A DNA stretch of 64,000 nucleotides from Methanoregula sp. (lineage in GTDB: Archaea; Halobacteriota; Methanomicrobia; Methanomicrobiales; Methanospirillaceae), in the NCBI RefSeq assembly GCF_003170075.1, contig NZ_PMZU01000052.1, positions 1-64,000 of the forward strand, given 5' to 3'. Shown here in pieces: positions 45,045 to 53,246 of this stretch. The notes below the pieces were generated by a model. The model saw nothing but the letters and a program-made list of their open reading frames with translations. It ran no database searches and had not been told where the DNA came from. A program made the position numbers and the translations under genes. How positions within the stretch are numbered: the first letter of the stretch is position 1; every line of letters begins with the position of its first letter.

Positions 45045-45842
45045 TTACTTTGGTTGTTCTCTCATAAGAGAGACATACAACGCGTCTTTTCGGTCGTTTT
45101 CTACGGGAAAGTCCCGACGGGTTTGTTCCGCCAGCAGAGGATCAATCTCATAGTACAATAGTTCGTTTCCCTCGCCGGCCCGGGCGATAATAGTCCCGTA
45201 GGGATCGGCGGTCATGGATGCACCGGAATATATGTCGACAGGATTCGTGCCGGTCGTATTCACTCCTGCGACATACATCTGGTTCTCCGCCGCCCGGGAC
45301 TGGATGAAGAGTTCCCAGTACCGGAGCCGGCTTTTTGGCCATGCTGCGGGGACAACGACCGCATGTACCCCTTCGCGCCGGTACAACCGGAAAAGTTCCG
45401 GAAAACGTAGGTCATAGCAGATTGCGAGACCGAAATGCACCCCCTCAATAGTGAATACTGCAAGCCCGGCGCCCGGGGTAAACGCAAGATCTTCGTGGCC
45501 GGGCGTAAAAAGATGGATCTTTGAGTACGTCGCAAGGATCTCACCGTCGTTCCCGATAGCGATTGACGTGTTCCTCGGTTTTGGGGAGAACGCTTCACGG
45601 AACGATCCGACAACGGCGATCGAGTATTTCTTTGCCAGTTTCCGAAGGCCGGTCACCGTGATGCCGGTGATATCCTCGATATTTTTATTCGATGCAGGAT
45701 CCCAGCCGGTTGCAAACTGCTCGGGAAACGATATAAGTGCCGCCTTGGCCCGGGCAGCATCACAAAAAACCTGCTCTGCTTTTTCAAGCGTCTGTTCCGG
45801 CGATTCCCAGACTCCGTCGATCTGGGCGCTGCAGCATCGCAT
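45045..45842 (-). CDS. Nitrilase-superfamily carbon-nitrogen hydrolase (omega-amidase-like)
   Basis: The 265-residue protein has the Glu-Lys-Cys catalytic triad: Glu41 in SFPEQFATGWD, Lys108 in TYSKIHLFTPG and Cys142 in GLAICYDLRFPELF. The ICYDLRFPE form is typical of Nit2/omega-amidase-like enzymes, which hydrolyse alpha-ketoglutaramate or related amides. It may repair metabolites or recycle methylthio-derived amides. The gene follows the small membrane gene by about 25 bases and precedes thrC by 27. Confidence 0.87.
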   Translation of the reverse strand: MRCCSAQIDGVWESPEQTLEKAEQVFCDAARAKAALISFPEQFATGWDPASNKNIEDITGITVTGLRKLAKKYSIAVVGSFREAFSPKPRNTSIAIGNDGEILATYSKIHLFTPGHEDLAFTPGAGLAVFTIEGVHFGLAICYDLRFPELFRLYRREGVHAVVVPAAWPKSRLRYWELFIQSRAAENQMYVAGVNTTGTNPVDIYSGASMTADPYGTIIARAGEGNELLYYEIDPLLAEQTRRDFPVENDRKDALYVSLMREQPK

Positions 45843-45867
45843 CGGCTGGCCCCCTCAAAACTCAGAA

Positions 45868-46069
45868 TCAGGCATCCTGCCTGCATTTCCGGTCAACATA
45901 CAGGATCACGGCGGCACCCATTATGACAAGCACGATCGCAGTGAGCAACAGGAACGGGATAAATGAATGGAGAAAACAAAGGACCATGGCAGCCAAGATG
46001 AATCCCTGCAGCAATGATACTGCACCCGACAAGAATCAGACCCGCCGTTGTAATGTCCCAGTCAGACAT
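45868..46069 (-). pseudogene. Small two-helix membrane protein, frameshifted
   Basis: The ATG at 46069 overlaps the marC stop codon (TAATG) and opens MSDWDITTAGLILVGCSIIAAG. The reading frame then becomes polar and non-protein-like. One frame over, from the GGG at about 46004-46006, a good hydrophobic helix continues (FILAAMVLCFLHSF, IPFLLLTAIVLVIMGAAVILY) and ends CRQDA at a TGA at 45868-45870. Removing one G restores an open frame of 66 residues with two membrane helices. The gene is translationally coupled to marC. Family unknown; mutation or sequence error is possible. Confidence 0.6.
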
Positions 46070-46719
46070 TATGATCCACCCATCAGCGGAAACGCTGTCT
46101 TTATCCCCGTGATCACAAATTGCACGGCAATGGCCATAAGCAGCATACCAAGCATTCGGTTGATCACCCGGTACTGCCGCTGGCCGACCTTGCGTATGAT
46201 GTAGTCTGCGTGCCGCATCATAAAATAGGTGATCCCGATCGCAATTCCGATCGACGCAAAGATCACAAGCCACGCAAGAGTGGACATGCCCGTGGCTTCG
46301 TTGGCAAGCACAATGGTGGTGGTGATCGCCCCGGGGCCGGCGATCATGGGGATAGCAAGTGGCATCACGGCGACATCCTCGTTGTCCCGCGATTCATATT
46401 TTTCTGTTGCCGTGAGTTTGGTCCGGGAGGTCTTTGCGTAAACCATTTCCATACCGATACCAAAAAGCAGGATGCCTCCGGCGATCCGGAATGCTTCAAG
46501 AGAGATCCCGAAGACCTGGAGGATCACAGTCCCTGCGAGACCCACAACGATGAGGATTATAAGGGCAATTGTGCATGCATCCCGAATGATCTGCACCTTT
46601 ACCGGCTTTTCGAGGTTTGTTGTCAGGGAAACGTAGATTAACGTCGCACCCAGCGGGTTGACGATAATGATAATGGAAGAGAGGCACAGCAGGGAGAAAC
46701 TGAGCAGATCGCCGGCCAT
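46069..46719 (-). CDS. MarC-family integral membrane protein
   Basis: The 216-residue protein has six hydrophobic helices and the MarC/UPF0056 pattern: FSLLCLSSIIIIVNPLGATLIY near the N terminus, GGILLFGIGMEM, and PLAIPMIAGPGAITTTIVLA. Some members were reported as neutral amino-acid transporters (SnatA); in E. coli MarC has no confirmed transport role. The short downstream membrane gene overlaps its stop codon and may form a complex with it. Confidence 0.88.
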   Translation of the reverse strand: MAGDLLSFSLLCLSSIIIIVNPLGATLIYVSLTTNLEKPVKVQIIRDACTIALIILIVVGLAGTVILQVFGISLEAFRIAGGILLFGIGMEMVYAKTSRTKLTATEKYESRDNEDVAVMPLAIPMIAGPGAITTTIVLANEATGMSTLAWLVIFASIGIAIGITYFMMRHADYIIRKVGQRQYRVINRMLGMLLMAIAVQFVITGIKTAFPLMGGS

Positions 46720-46769
46720 GAAGAAGAGACTGTTCTTATGGATAATAGAGGTTATGGTAAAAAAAGAAC

Positions 46770-47222
46770 TTAGTATTCGTATAACACGGATTCATCGATC
46801 CGGGTGTATGTGAATACTTCTGCGGGTTTAAAATGAATGCCGATCTCGCGGGTGGCACTCTCGGGAGAATCGGAAGCATGGATAACGTTCCTGCCGATAT
46901 CAATCCCGAAATCGCCCCGGATGGTGCCCGGTGCCGCTTCCTGCGGATTCGTAGCCCCGATCACTTTGCGGACGATCGCAACCACGTTCCTGCCTTCCCA
47001 CACCATCAGGAAGCATGGGCCTCCCATGATATAGGTTTTCAGGGACGGGAAAAATGGCTTTGAGAGATGCTCCCGATACTGCTCAGTGACCCGGGCTTCG
47101 GGCAGCTTCTCGAACCGGGCTGCCACGAGTTTGAGGCCTTTTGCCTCAAGCCGGGAGACGATCTCACCGACAAGTCCGCGCTGGACGCCGTCCGGCTTGA
47201 CCATCACAAAGGTGCGATCCAT
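46770..47222 (-). CDS. ndk: Nucleoside diphosphate kinase
   Basis: Ndk transfers phosphate between nucleoside tri- and diphosphates through a phospho-His. The 150-residue protein has [18 protein letters not shown] and the active-site segment [13 protein letters not shown], with the catalytic His. It is the last gene of the archaeal rpl7ae-rps28e-rpl24e-ndk operon and starts six bases after rpl24e. infB, often next in other archaea, is not present here. Confidence 0.97.
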   Translation of the reverse strand: MDRTFVMVKPDGVQRGLVGEIVSRLEAKGLKLVAARFEKLPEARVTEQYREHLSKPFFPSLKTYIMGGPCFLMVWEGRNVVAIVRKVIGATNPQEAAPGTIRGDFGIDIGRNVIHASDSPESATREIGIHFKPAEVFTYTRIDESVLYEY

Positions 47223-47228
47223 GAGAGA

Positions 47229-47420
47229 TCACTCCTTGTTTGCACCCTTCTGTCCTGAAGCTGTCCACTCAACCCGGCGGGGAACCCTGCCCAGTTTGTG
47301 ATTGTTCTGGCACTTGGTGCTGCAGAAATAGTAGATCGTGCCGTCTTTTTTAATGAACATCTTGCCGGTGCCCGGCTCAAGCTGTGCACCGCAGAAACTG
47401 CAGATATGCTGTTCGACCAT
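47229..47420 (-). CDS. rpl24e: Ribosomal protein L24e
   Basis: This 63-residue large-subunit protein has the zinc-binding layout CSFCG ... CSTKC (four Cys) and the RRVEWT ending typical of L24e. It is in the L7Ae-S28e-L24e-Ndk operon, five bases after rps28e. Confidence 0.96.
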   Translation of the reverse strand: MVEQHICSFCGAQLEPGTGKMFIKKDGTIYYFCSTKCQNNHKLGRVPRRVEWTASGQKGANKE

Positions 47421-47425
47421 GCTCT

Positions 47426-47635
47426 TTACCGCCTCGACAGTTTCTTTGCCTCACGTTCAGTCTCAAGGAGCATGATAACGTCTCCTTCCCGGATAGGGCC
47501 GACCGTGTTGCGGGTGATTATACGCCCCTTGTTGTTGCCATCAAGGATCCGGCATTTGACCTGCATCGCTTCCCCGTGCATACCGGTGGAACCGACGACC
47601 TCTATGACTTCAGCGGGCGTTGCGTCGTCTGCCAT
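47426..47635 (-). CDS. rps28e: Ribosomal protein S28e
   Basis: This 69-residue small-subunit protein has the S28e OB-like segments [23 protein letters not shown] and the conserved [27 protein letters not shown] ending. It binds at the mRNA exit region of the 30S subunit. It lies nine bases after rpl7ae in the same operon. Confidence 0.97.
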   Translation of the reverse strand: MADDATPAEVIEVVGSTGMHGEAMQVKCRILDGNNKGRIITRNTVGPIREGDVIMLLETEREAKKLSRR

Positions 47636-47644
47636 GATTGCACC

Positions 47645-48013
47645 TTATGCCTTTAAGGCAACCAGCTGTTTGGCGAGATCCTCGATCACTTCTTTCGCCT
47701 TGCCGGGCTTGACGATCGCTGCGGCGGCAGAGCCGACGTCAAGGCCGCTGGCGGCACCAATATCGTTCTGTTTGTTGATGAAGATATAGGGGATCTTCTT
47801 CTCATCACACAGCGGAGCCAGATGCATGACAATCTCTGCGGGTTCGACGTCAGCGCCGATTAAAACAAGCAGCGCAGCGCTGCGTTCGATGGCTTTTGTT
47901 GCCTCGTTTGAACCCTTCTTGATTTTTCCGGTGTCTCTTGCAACTTCAAGGGCTTCAAGCGCCTTGTTCTGGAGCTCTTCAGGAGCCTCGGTTTTTACGT
48001 ATCCTTTTGCCAT
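47645..48013 (-). CDS. rpl7ae: Ribosomal protein L7Ae
   Basis: L7Ae binds kink-turns in rRNA, in C/D and H/ACA guide RNAs and in RNase P. The 122-residue protein has [33 protein letters not shown], the family core for K-turn recognition. A strong ribosome-binding site (GAGGTGA) precedes the ATG at 48013. It is the first gene of the operon. L7Ae often represses its own mRNA through a K-turn, but I did not see a clear one in the short leader. Confidence 0.97.
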   Translation of the reverse strand: MAKGYVKTEAPEELQNKALEALEVARDTGKIKKGSNEATKAIERSAALLVLIGADVEPAEIVMHLAPLCDEKKIPYIFINKQNDIGAASGLDVGSAAAAIVKPGKAKEVIEDLAKQLVALKA

Positions 48014-48163
48014 AACTCACCTCATTCAGGAGCCTGATTGCCCCTTCATTACTCATCAGTAGCAGTGATGCAGCCATATCATTTCATCAGGAGGAGAAAT
48101 AAAGGTTTGTGAACGATGGAGGCGCTCCCGTCCCGGCATCTCTCATACCCGGGCTGGTGCGCA

Positions 48164-50110
48164 TCACCCGGCAAGACGGTAGATGTCAGTGCCATGGTCA
48201 GAGTATACCAGTTCAAGCCCGGAGGTTGGGAGGTTTACGGTGTATTTTTCCCGCTCCAAGTCCCCGACATAGAGCAGGGTTGCGTTGTATTTTTTCATTA
48301 AGACAACCGTCTGGTCCGGCTCTTCATAGATTGACTTGATATCGACAGGCCGGGTGCTGTACCAGCCCGTAGTATCCCCGCGCCACATAAACTCGTGGAA
48401 CGGCTGGCCGATGATCGCAGGGATACCGGTGAACGATGAGATCCGGGAATAATAGGTGTAGTCGCCGCCTTCCGCCTCGATTATGCACTCGTCCCCGGTC
48501 AGGTTCCTGAGGTATGCAACACCTCCCGCATCGCCCGGGTGCGCTGTATCGAGGTAAGCAAGCCCGTCAAGTGTCCGGCTCCCATAATTGAGATCGAGAG
48601 GGATCACAAAAGGCGTGATAAACAGGATGCCAATTACCACTATGGCTAATACTGCACTTTTTTTTGCAGGTATAAATGGTACGCGCCCGGGCCGGGCGAG
48701 CCATGCGCCCGCCATCGCGAACGCACTGATGCCAAGGATGATCCACGCGGGCAGGTAGCACTTAAAGACAGTGTTCATCCGGAAATAGGTATCTCCCATA
48801 TTGTCCCTGAGATAGAACAATTCAACGATAATGAGAAGCAAAAGCCCAAAAATGGCAAGTATATCCGGGAGGCTGTGCTCCTTTTTTGCAATAAAATAGA
48901 TGAGGGGAATAGCAGCAATTGCTGCAGCAGTATAACCGGCAAGGATAAACGGTACTGCGATAAGCACAAGGTACGGCCGCTCCCGTATGTCTTTTATGAG
49001 GAGCAGCAGGAAGATGACGATAAACCAGCCGTTCACGAGCAGAAACTGGAAGGGATCTGATGGTGTCTTTACGATTGCAATCCCACCGGCACTCGTTTTA
49101 AGCATCAGGTAAAAAGGAAGGTAAACGAGAATGGCAAGGGGAGGGATCGCGATCAGATGGCCCCACGATGAGATCCCCAGTCCCTGTTCCCTGCCCCGCA
49201 GGATGATCAGCACAGCAAAGATGACCGTAATTGGCGCGTAGATGAGTACATCCCATGTGTTGATCAGGGGCATGGAGCCAAGGCTGAGTGCGGCAAGGCT
49301 GCACATTATCCATTTACTCTTTGATTCGAGTGAGTCCCAATATTTGTACAGGTAAAGCAGCAAGAAGATCAAAAAGGCCTGGTTAAATATCGAGATAACA
49401 TGGGCGTGGAGATCCCCCCAGGTAAACGAGAAAACGGGGTACTCGTTGATGGTGTTGGTGATCGTCCGGGTGCTGTCCCAGAGCGCAGAACTGATACTGC
49501 TTCCTGTGAAGAGCTGGTAAAAGAGCGAAGGATTGGGAATGAAGAAGATGAGCAGCGGCAACCAGCGGAACCGGTCGAGCAGGAGCGTGCCAATCGCATA
49601 GACGGTTACAGCAGCGACACCAAGTACTGTTGGCAGGGAGAGGTTGAATGCAATGTTCGAGGGAACGCCACTTACAATGCCAAGGCAGCCAAAAATCCAG
49701 TAGCCCAAATAATAATACACGTCCAGCGTGCCCCCGGTAAACCAGGGGTCGAGAGGAGGTACGACCGGGCTTCGCATGATGGATGCGAGGAAAGCATGGT
49801 CCATGAACTTCTCTGCATAGGAGATGGTGGGATTGACAAATCTCACCGTGAGCATCAAAAAGAAGAAGAGGAGGAAAATGAATTCCCAGTGCCACTCTTT
49901 TTTGAGTTCGCTCCATGCATAATCACGCCGGTAAAGGTGATTTATAAAGAGCAGAACAAAAGGCACAAGCGCAAGCTGTACCGGGAAACGGGCAAGGCCA
50001 CAGTACCATGTGAGAATTGTGAAAATAAGGAGCGATGCGGCAAATGCAGCAGGGAATGCGTACTGCCGGAAGCATTTTTTGAGGGTTGGATAGATCGCTA
50101 ACTGCAACAA
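48164..50110 (-). CDS. DUF2298 (YYY-type) polytopic membrane protein
   Basis: This protein of about 648 residues has some ten to twelve membrane helices and ends with an extracellular domain of roughly 110 residues. The family mark is YYYLGYWIFGCLG in a luminal loop, with SNIAFNLSLPT after it. DUF2298 proteins are thought to be GT-C-type glycosyltransferases that use lipid-linked sugars. The start is unclear: the frame begins at TTG 50110, but a hydrophobic in-frame stretch (ILSVVSWLLVTSLLQ) runs upstream to the end of the flippase-like gene without ATG or GTG. It is the last gene of the four-gene operon that begins at 53052. Confidence 0.85.
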   Translation of the reverse strand: MLQLAIYPTLKKCFRQYAFPAAFAASLLIFTILTWYCGLARFPVQLALVPFVLLFINHLYRRDYAWSELKKEWHWEFIFLLFFFLMLTVRFVNPTISYAEKFMDHAFLASIMRSPVVPPLDPWFTGGTLDVYYYLGYWIFGCLGIVSGVPSNIAFNLSLPTVLGVAAVTVYAIGTLLLDRFRWLPLLIFFIPNPSLFYQLFTGSSISSALWDSTRTITNTINEYPVFSFTWGDLHAHVISIFNQAFLIFLLLYLYKYWDSLESKSKWIMCSLAALSLGSMPLINTWDVLIYAPITVIFAVLIILRGREQGLGISSWGHLIAIPPLAILVYLPFYLMLKTSAGGIAIVKTPSDPFQFLLVNGWFIVIFLLLLIKDIRERPYLVLIAVPFILAGYTAAAIAAIPLIYFIAKKEHSLPDILAIFGLLLLIIVELFYLRDNMGDTYFRMNTVFKCYLPAWIILGISAFAMAGAWLARPGRVPFIPAKKSAVLAIVVIGILFITPFVIPLDLNYGSRTLDGLAYLDTAHPGDAGGVAYLRNLTGDECIIEAEGGDYTYYSRISSFTGIPAIIGQPFHEFMWRGDTTGWYSTRPVDIKSIYEEPDQTVVLMKKYNATLLYVGDLEREKYTVNLPTSGLELVYSDHGTDIYRLAG

Positions 50111-50153
50111 ACTCGTGACCAGCAGCCAGCTTACAACCGATAGGATCTGGAAA

Positions 50154-51125
50154 TCAGGGGTCAGATGTCTTTCCCCCGTTCAGTTTTGCATTGAGGGCCG
50201 ATTTGATCGTCGGGATCACCCAATCGCCGAGATAGTATATGGAAACAATGCCGCCGGCAAGAGTGATCAGGTTTTTGATGAGATGATCGATCACTGCGAT
50301 CAGGAAAGCCACGGCCGGGGCAATTCCTGCGATCTCAAAGGTTGCCGCGACCGCCAGTTCGTAGGTTCCAATTCCCCCGGGGGTAATCGGCACTGCCTTC
50401 ACAAGGTTCCCGATCACGATGGCGAGCACGATAACAGCAAACGGGATCTGTTGCTCAAACATCGTTACTACCGAGTAACAAACAAGGATGTCAAGCATCC
50501 AGATTACAATCGAAGATGCTCCGAGAATCACAATAGAGCGCAGGGTGAGCGAAGCCCTCCTGATCTCTTCGAGCATGGTCAGGATGTACCGGACGTACTT
50601 GTTTGTGGTGGTCAGTTTTCCGACAATTATCAGGAAGAGAAAAAATGCAAATCCGATCGCAAGGGGGACAATGATGTATAGATAGATCCAACCCGGGACA
50701 TTGGGGATAAAGAAGAAAGAGACCGCCCCGAGCAAGGCGACAGTGATGATATCAAAGATCCGTTCGACCACAATCGAAGAGATGCCTTCCGAGTATGTCG
50801 TTTTGTAATCATGTTTCAGGATAAAGATCCTGATGAAATCACCAAGTCTGGCAGGTACGATCAGGTTGACGGTCTGGCTGACAAACACACAGGCCGTGGT
50901 CACGGCAACCTTGATCCGGTAATTGAGGCTAAGAAGAATCCGGTGATACCTCCACCCACGCAGCCACCATGCGGCCAGGCAGATAATAATTGCGATTCCC
51001 AGATAGGCGGGAACAATGTGCTGGAGAGCGGTCAGCAGGTCATCCCAGACCCGGTAGAGCATATACACAATGATCCCGACGGCGATCAGGGTCGGGATCA
51101 GGATTGCACTAATCTTTCGATACAT
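50154..51125 (-). CDS. Lysylphosphatidylglycerol-synthase-like membrane protein (flippase-type, AglD C-terminal-like)
   Basis: From ATG 51125 the protein has 323 residues and eight or nine membrane helices. The UPF0104/LPG-synthase-like signature is visible as TPGGIGTYELAVAATF. In Haloferax AglD this domain is fused behind a GT2 glycosyltransferase; here the GT2 gene is separate and its end overlaps this start by 17 bases. The protein probably helps pass lipid-linked sugars across the membrane. That role is inferred from family and context. Confidence 0.85.
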   Translation of the reverse strand: MYRKISAILIPTLIAVGIIVYMLYRVWDDLLTALQHIVPAYLGIAIIICLAAWWLRGWRYHRILLSLNYRIKVAVTTACVFVSQTVNLIVPARLGDFIRIFILKHDYKTTYSEGISSIVVERIFDIITVALLGAVSFFFIPNVPGWIYLYIIVPLAIGFAFFLFLIIVGKLTTTNKYVRYILTMLEEIRRASLTLRSIVILGASSIVIWMLDILVCYSVVTMFEQQIPFAVIVLAIVIGNLVKAVPITPGGIGTYELAVAATFEIAGIAPAVAFLIAVIDHLIKNLITLAGGIVSIYYLGDWVIPTIKSALNAKLNGGKTSDP

Positions 51126-51825
51126 GGATCTGCCACCAGAGACGCAGGATGGATGAACCCATCCCAAATACGTCCTTTACCTGGACGGTTGTTCCTTTCC
51201 CCGCACGCCAGCGGACGGGAAACTCCGTGACCGTATACCCTTTTCGTTGTGCCCTCACCAGGAGTTCGGTGTCCCAGAACCAGTGGTTCGATCGTATAGT
51301 GGAGAGGATCGGGAGAATTTTTGCCTTGTTAAATGCCTTGAACCCGCACTGGTGATCGAAAAGCCGGCTGCCCAAAATGCACCGGACAAGGAAGTTGTAC
51401 GATCTGCTTGCGATCTCGCGGCCTTCCGTACGTCGTATGTCACTCTCCGGGAGAAGCCGGGAGCCGGTTGCGATATCAGCACCCGATCGTATCGCCCCAA
51501 TCAGTTCGGGAAGGTGTTGCATGTCGGTCGCGAGATCGACATCATAGTAACAGACAATCGATCCCTGGGCCTCCCGGATCGCACGGTTGAGTGCTGTTCC
51601 GCGTCCAAGGCGCTCGTCATTGTGCAGCAACCGGACCCGGGATGAAATCTTCTCAAACTCCCGCACAAAGGCTGTGCTTCCGTCAGAACTCCCGTCCTCG
51701 GCGACTATAACCTCGAATTCGTCCGTGATCTGAGAAAGTACCTCAATGGATACGGGTATCGCACGTTCGAGCGCAGGCCGGTCATTGAAGACCGGAATGA
51801 TAGCAGTGACTTCTGGCGCGACCAT
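51109..51825 (-). CDS. GT2 glycosyltransferase, dolichyl-phosphate sugar synthase-like
   Basis: The 238-residue cytosolic GT-A protein has EVTAIIPVFNDRPALERAI, EVIVAEDGSSDGS, and CYYDVDLATDM carrying the DxD-like metal site, followed by TGSRL. It resembles dolichyl-phosphate glucose/mannose synthases and the GT domain of AglD. It should transfer a sugar from a nucleotide donor to a polyprenyl phosphate on the inner face of the membrane. Its ATG follows the FAD-enzyme stop directly (TAA ATG), and its end overlaps the flippase-like gene. Confidence 0.9.
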   Translation of the reverse strand: MVAPEVTAIIPVFNDRPALERAIPVSIEVLSQITDEFEVIVAEDGSSDGSTAFVREFEKISSRVRLLHNDERLGRGTALNRAIREAQGSIVCYYDVDLATDMQHLPELIGAIRSGADIATGSRLLPESDIRRTEGREIASRSYNFLVRCILGSRLFDHQCGFKAFNKAKILPILSTIRSNHWFWDTELLVRAQRKGYTVTEFPVRWRAGKGTTVQVKDVFGMGSSILRLWWQIHVSKD

Positions 51826-53052
51826 TTAGTGTTCCTTCTTCTGAATGCACGTGGCAATCCGGTAGCCCGCACTGATCGAGCCTTCCATACTTCGCTCGGG
51901 GTAGTTCTCCTCGGAAAACATCCCGGCGATATAAATGCCGTGTTTTTCGTATGCAGGGATAAGGGAGCGGTAACCGGTTGTGTAGACCGGCCCGGCCCAA
52001 GGGTCGACCGCCATCCGGCTCCAGTGGATCTCCCGTTCCTCGAGTCCAAACCGGGTACAGAAGTCTTCCCGCATTTTCTGGTCGAGCCGTGCGGGAACGG
52101 TACCGCTGAAATACGAAGCGAGGTAGGCGATGTGCTCCCCGTAGCGTTCCCGCGGGACTAAATTAGTATGTGCCACAACCGCCCCGTACGGCCCTTCATC
52201 TTTCATGTTGATCCAGTATATCCCCTCACTGACGTCACGCTCCATTCCCAAGGTCATGCAGGCAGCGCCCTGGTATGGGATCTCCGGCATCATAAGGCCT
52301 GTAATATTCCCGAGTTCCTGTGGGGGGAGGGTGGACATGACTGTATCAACGCTTTCCCCATTGATCTCCCAGCAGCCATCTTTTCTGGAGAGAGATGTGA
52401 CCGGGGTTTGCAGGTTAATTTTCCCACCTTTACCCAGGATCGATTTTTCAAGACCGTCAATAATCTGGTGAAACCCTCCGTTCAGGTATCCAAGGTGTTC
52501 ACCGGAAATGCCCCGGTCTGACCGGATGGCGATACGGCTGATCAGCCAGGCAGCGGATACCTTGCTCCGGTTCTTCCCGAACTTGCTCTTGAGCAGAGGT
52601 TCAAAGAATGAGGAGTATATCCGGGGGCCGAGATGTTCGAGGATGTAGGTTTCGGCCGGGATGTCATCCAGGGAAAGGAGATCTGTTTTTTTTGCCTTCA
52701 ACGTAAGCCACGCAAGTTTTGCCTTATCGGTGAGCGAAAGTTCCGGCCAGCGCAGGATCTGTGAAGGGGTCGTAAGGGGGTATAGAGTATCCCGGGAAAA
52801 ATAACCGGTGCTCCCCGCATGCCATTCAAGTCGGTCCCACAACCCGAGCTCGCGGATGAGGGAAAAAAGCTGCCTGTCACCAGAGAAACAGTGATGGTAA
52901 TACCGCTCGATCCAGTAATCGTCAATATGGTATGACGAGAGACACCCTCCCAGAAATGGCATCTTCTCGAACAGCACAACCTCGTGCTCCCCGGCCAGCG
53001 TATGGGCAGCAACAAGCCCACACAACCCCCCCCCGAGTATTCCGATTTTCAT
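51826..53052 (-). CDS. FAD-dependent amine-oxidase/phytoene-desaturase-like oxidoreductase
   Basis: The 408-residue protein starts with the FAD motif GILGGGLCGLVAAHTLAG, then EKMPFLGGCLSSY and a C-terminal GMFSEENYPERSMEGSISAGYRIA, all typical of the flavin amine oxidase / protoporphyrinogen-oxidase-like clan. The HWSRMAVDPWAGPVYTTG segment resembles the substrate-side region of HpnE-like and UDP-galactopyranose-mutase-like relatives. It is the first gene of an operon with GT2, flippase-like and DUF2298 genes. It therefore may reduce or oxidise a polyprenyl lipid or an attached sugar. The exact reaction is unknown. Confidence 0.8.
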   Translation of the reverse strand: MKIGILGGGLCGLVAAHTLAGEHEVVLFEKMPFLGGCLSSYHIDDYWIERYYHHCFSGDRQLFSLIRELGLWDRLEWHAGSTGYFSRDTLYPLTTPSQILRWPELSLTDKAKLAWLTLKAKKTDLLSLDDIPAETYILEHLGPRIYSSFFEPLLKSKFGKNRSKVSAAWLISRIAIRSDRGISGEHLGYLNGGFHQIIDGLEKSILGKGGKINLQTPVTSLSRKDGCWEINGESVDTVMSTLPPQELGNITGLMMPEIPYQGAACMTLGMERDVSEGIYWINMKDEGPYGAVVAHTNLVPRERYGEHIAYLASYFSGTVPARLDQKMREDFCTRFGLEEREIHWSRMAVDPWAGPVYTTGYRSLIPAYEKHGIYIAGMFSEENYPERSMEGSISAGYRIATCIQKKEH

Positions 53053-53138
53053 GGTGCGTTACCGGTATTATTTGTTCAGAATCAAATGAAAAAGGCTCCG
53101 GAACCCACTTGGGAAATATGCGACGGAACATGACGAGA

Positions 53139-53147
53139 GTTTATAAG
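53139..53147 (-). promoter_or_regulatory. TATA box of the glycan operon
   Basis: On the minus strand CTTATAAAC fits the archaeal consensus. It predicts a start near 53118 and a leader of about 65 bases before the FAD-enzyme ATG at 53052. Confidence 0.45.
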
Positions 53148-53171
53148 AAAGTTTTTGTATTGTCGAATGTA

Positions 53172-53193
53172 AAGTTCTTAAAACAAAGAACTT
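53172..53193. promoter_or_regulatory. Perfect palindrome between the glycan operon and cetZ
   Basis: AAGTTCTT (53172-53179) and AAGAACTT (53186-53193) form a perfect inverted repeat of eight-base arms with spacer AAAACA. The right arm touches the A-rich box (CTTAAAAG, 53191-53198) that could be the cetZ TATA element. A dimeric repressor bound here would block cetZ and might influence the divergent operon. Confidence 0.55.
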
Positions 53194-53246
53194 AAAAGAA
53201 TTAAAAGGAAATACTTATTCGTTAGCCCATTGGAGGGTGTAACCAG

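Noticed and set aside
45893-46273. 126-residue minus-strand open frame in the marC region
   Set aside because: Most of it is antisense-free but out of frame with MarC; only the end (from 46069) makes sense, as the first half of the small membrane protein described above.
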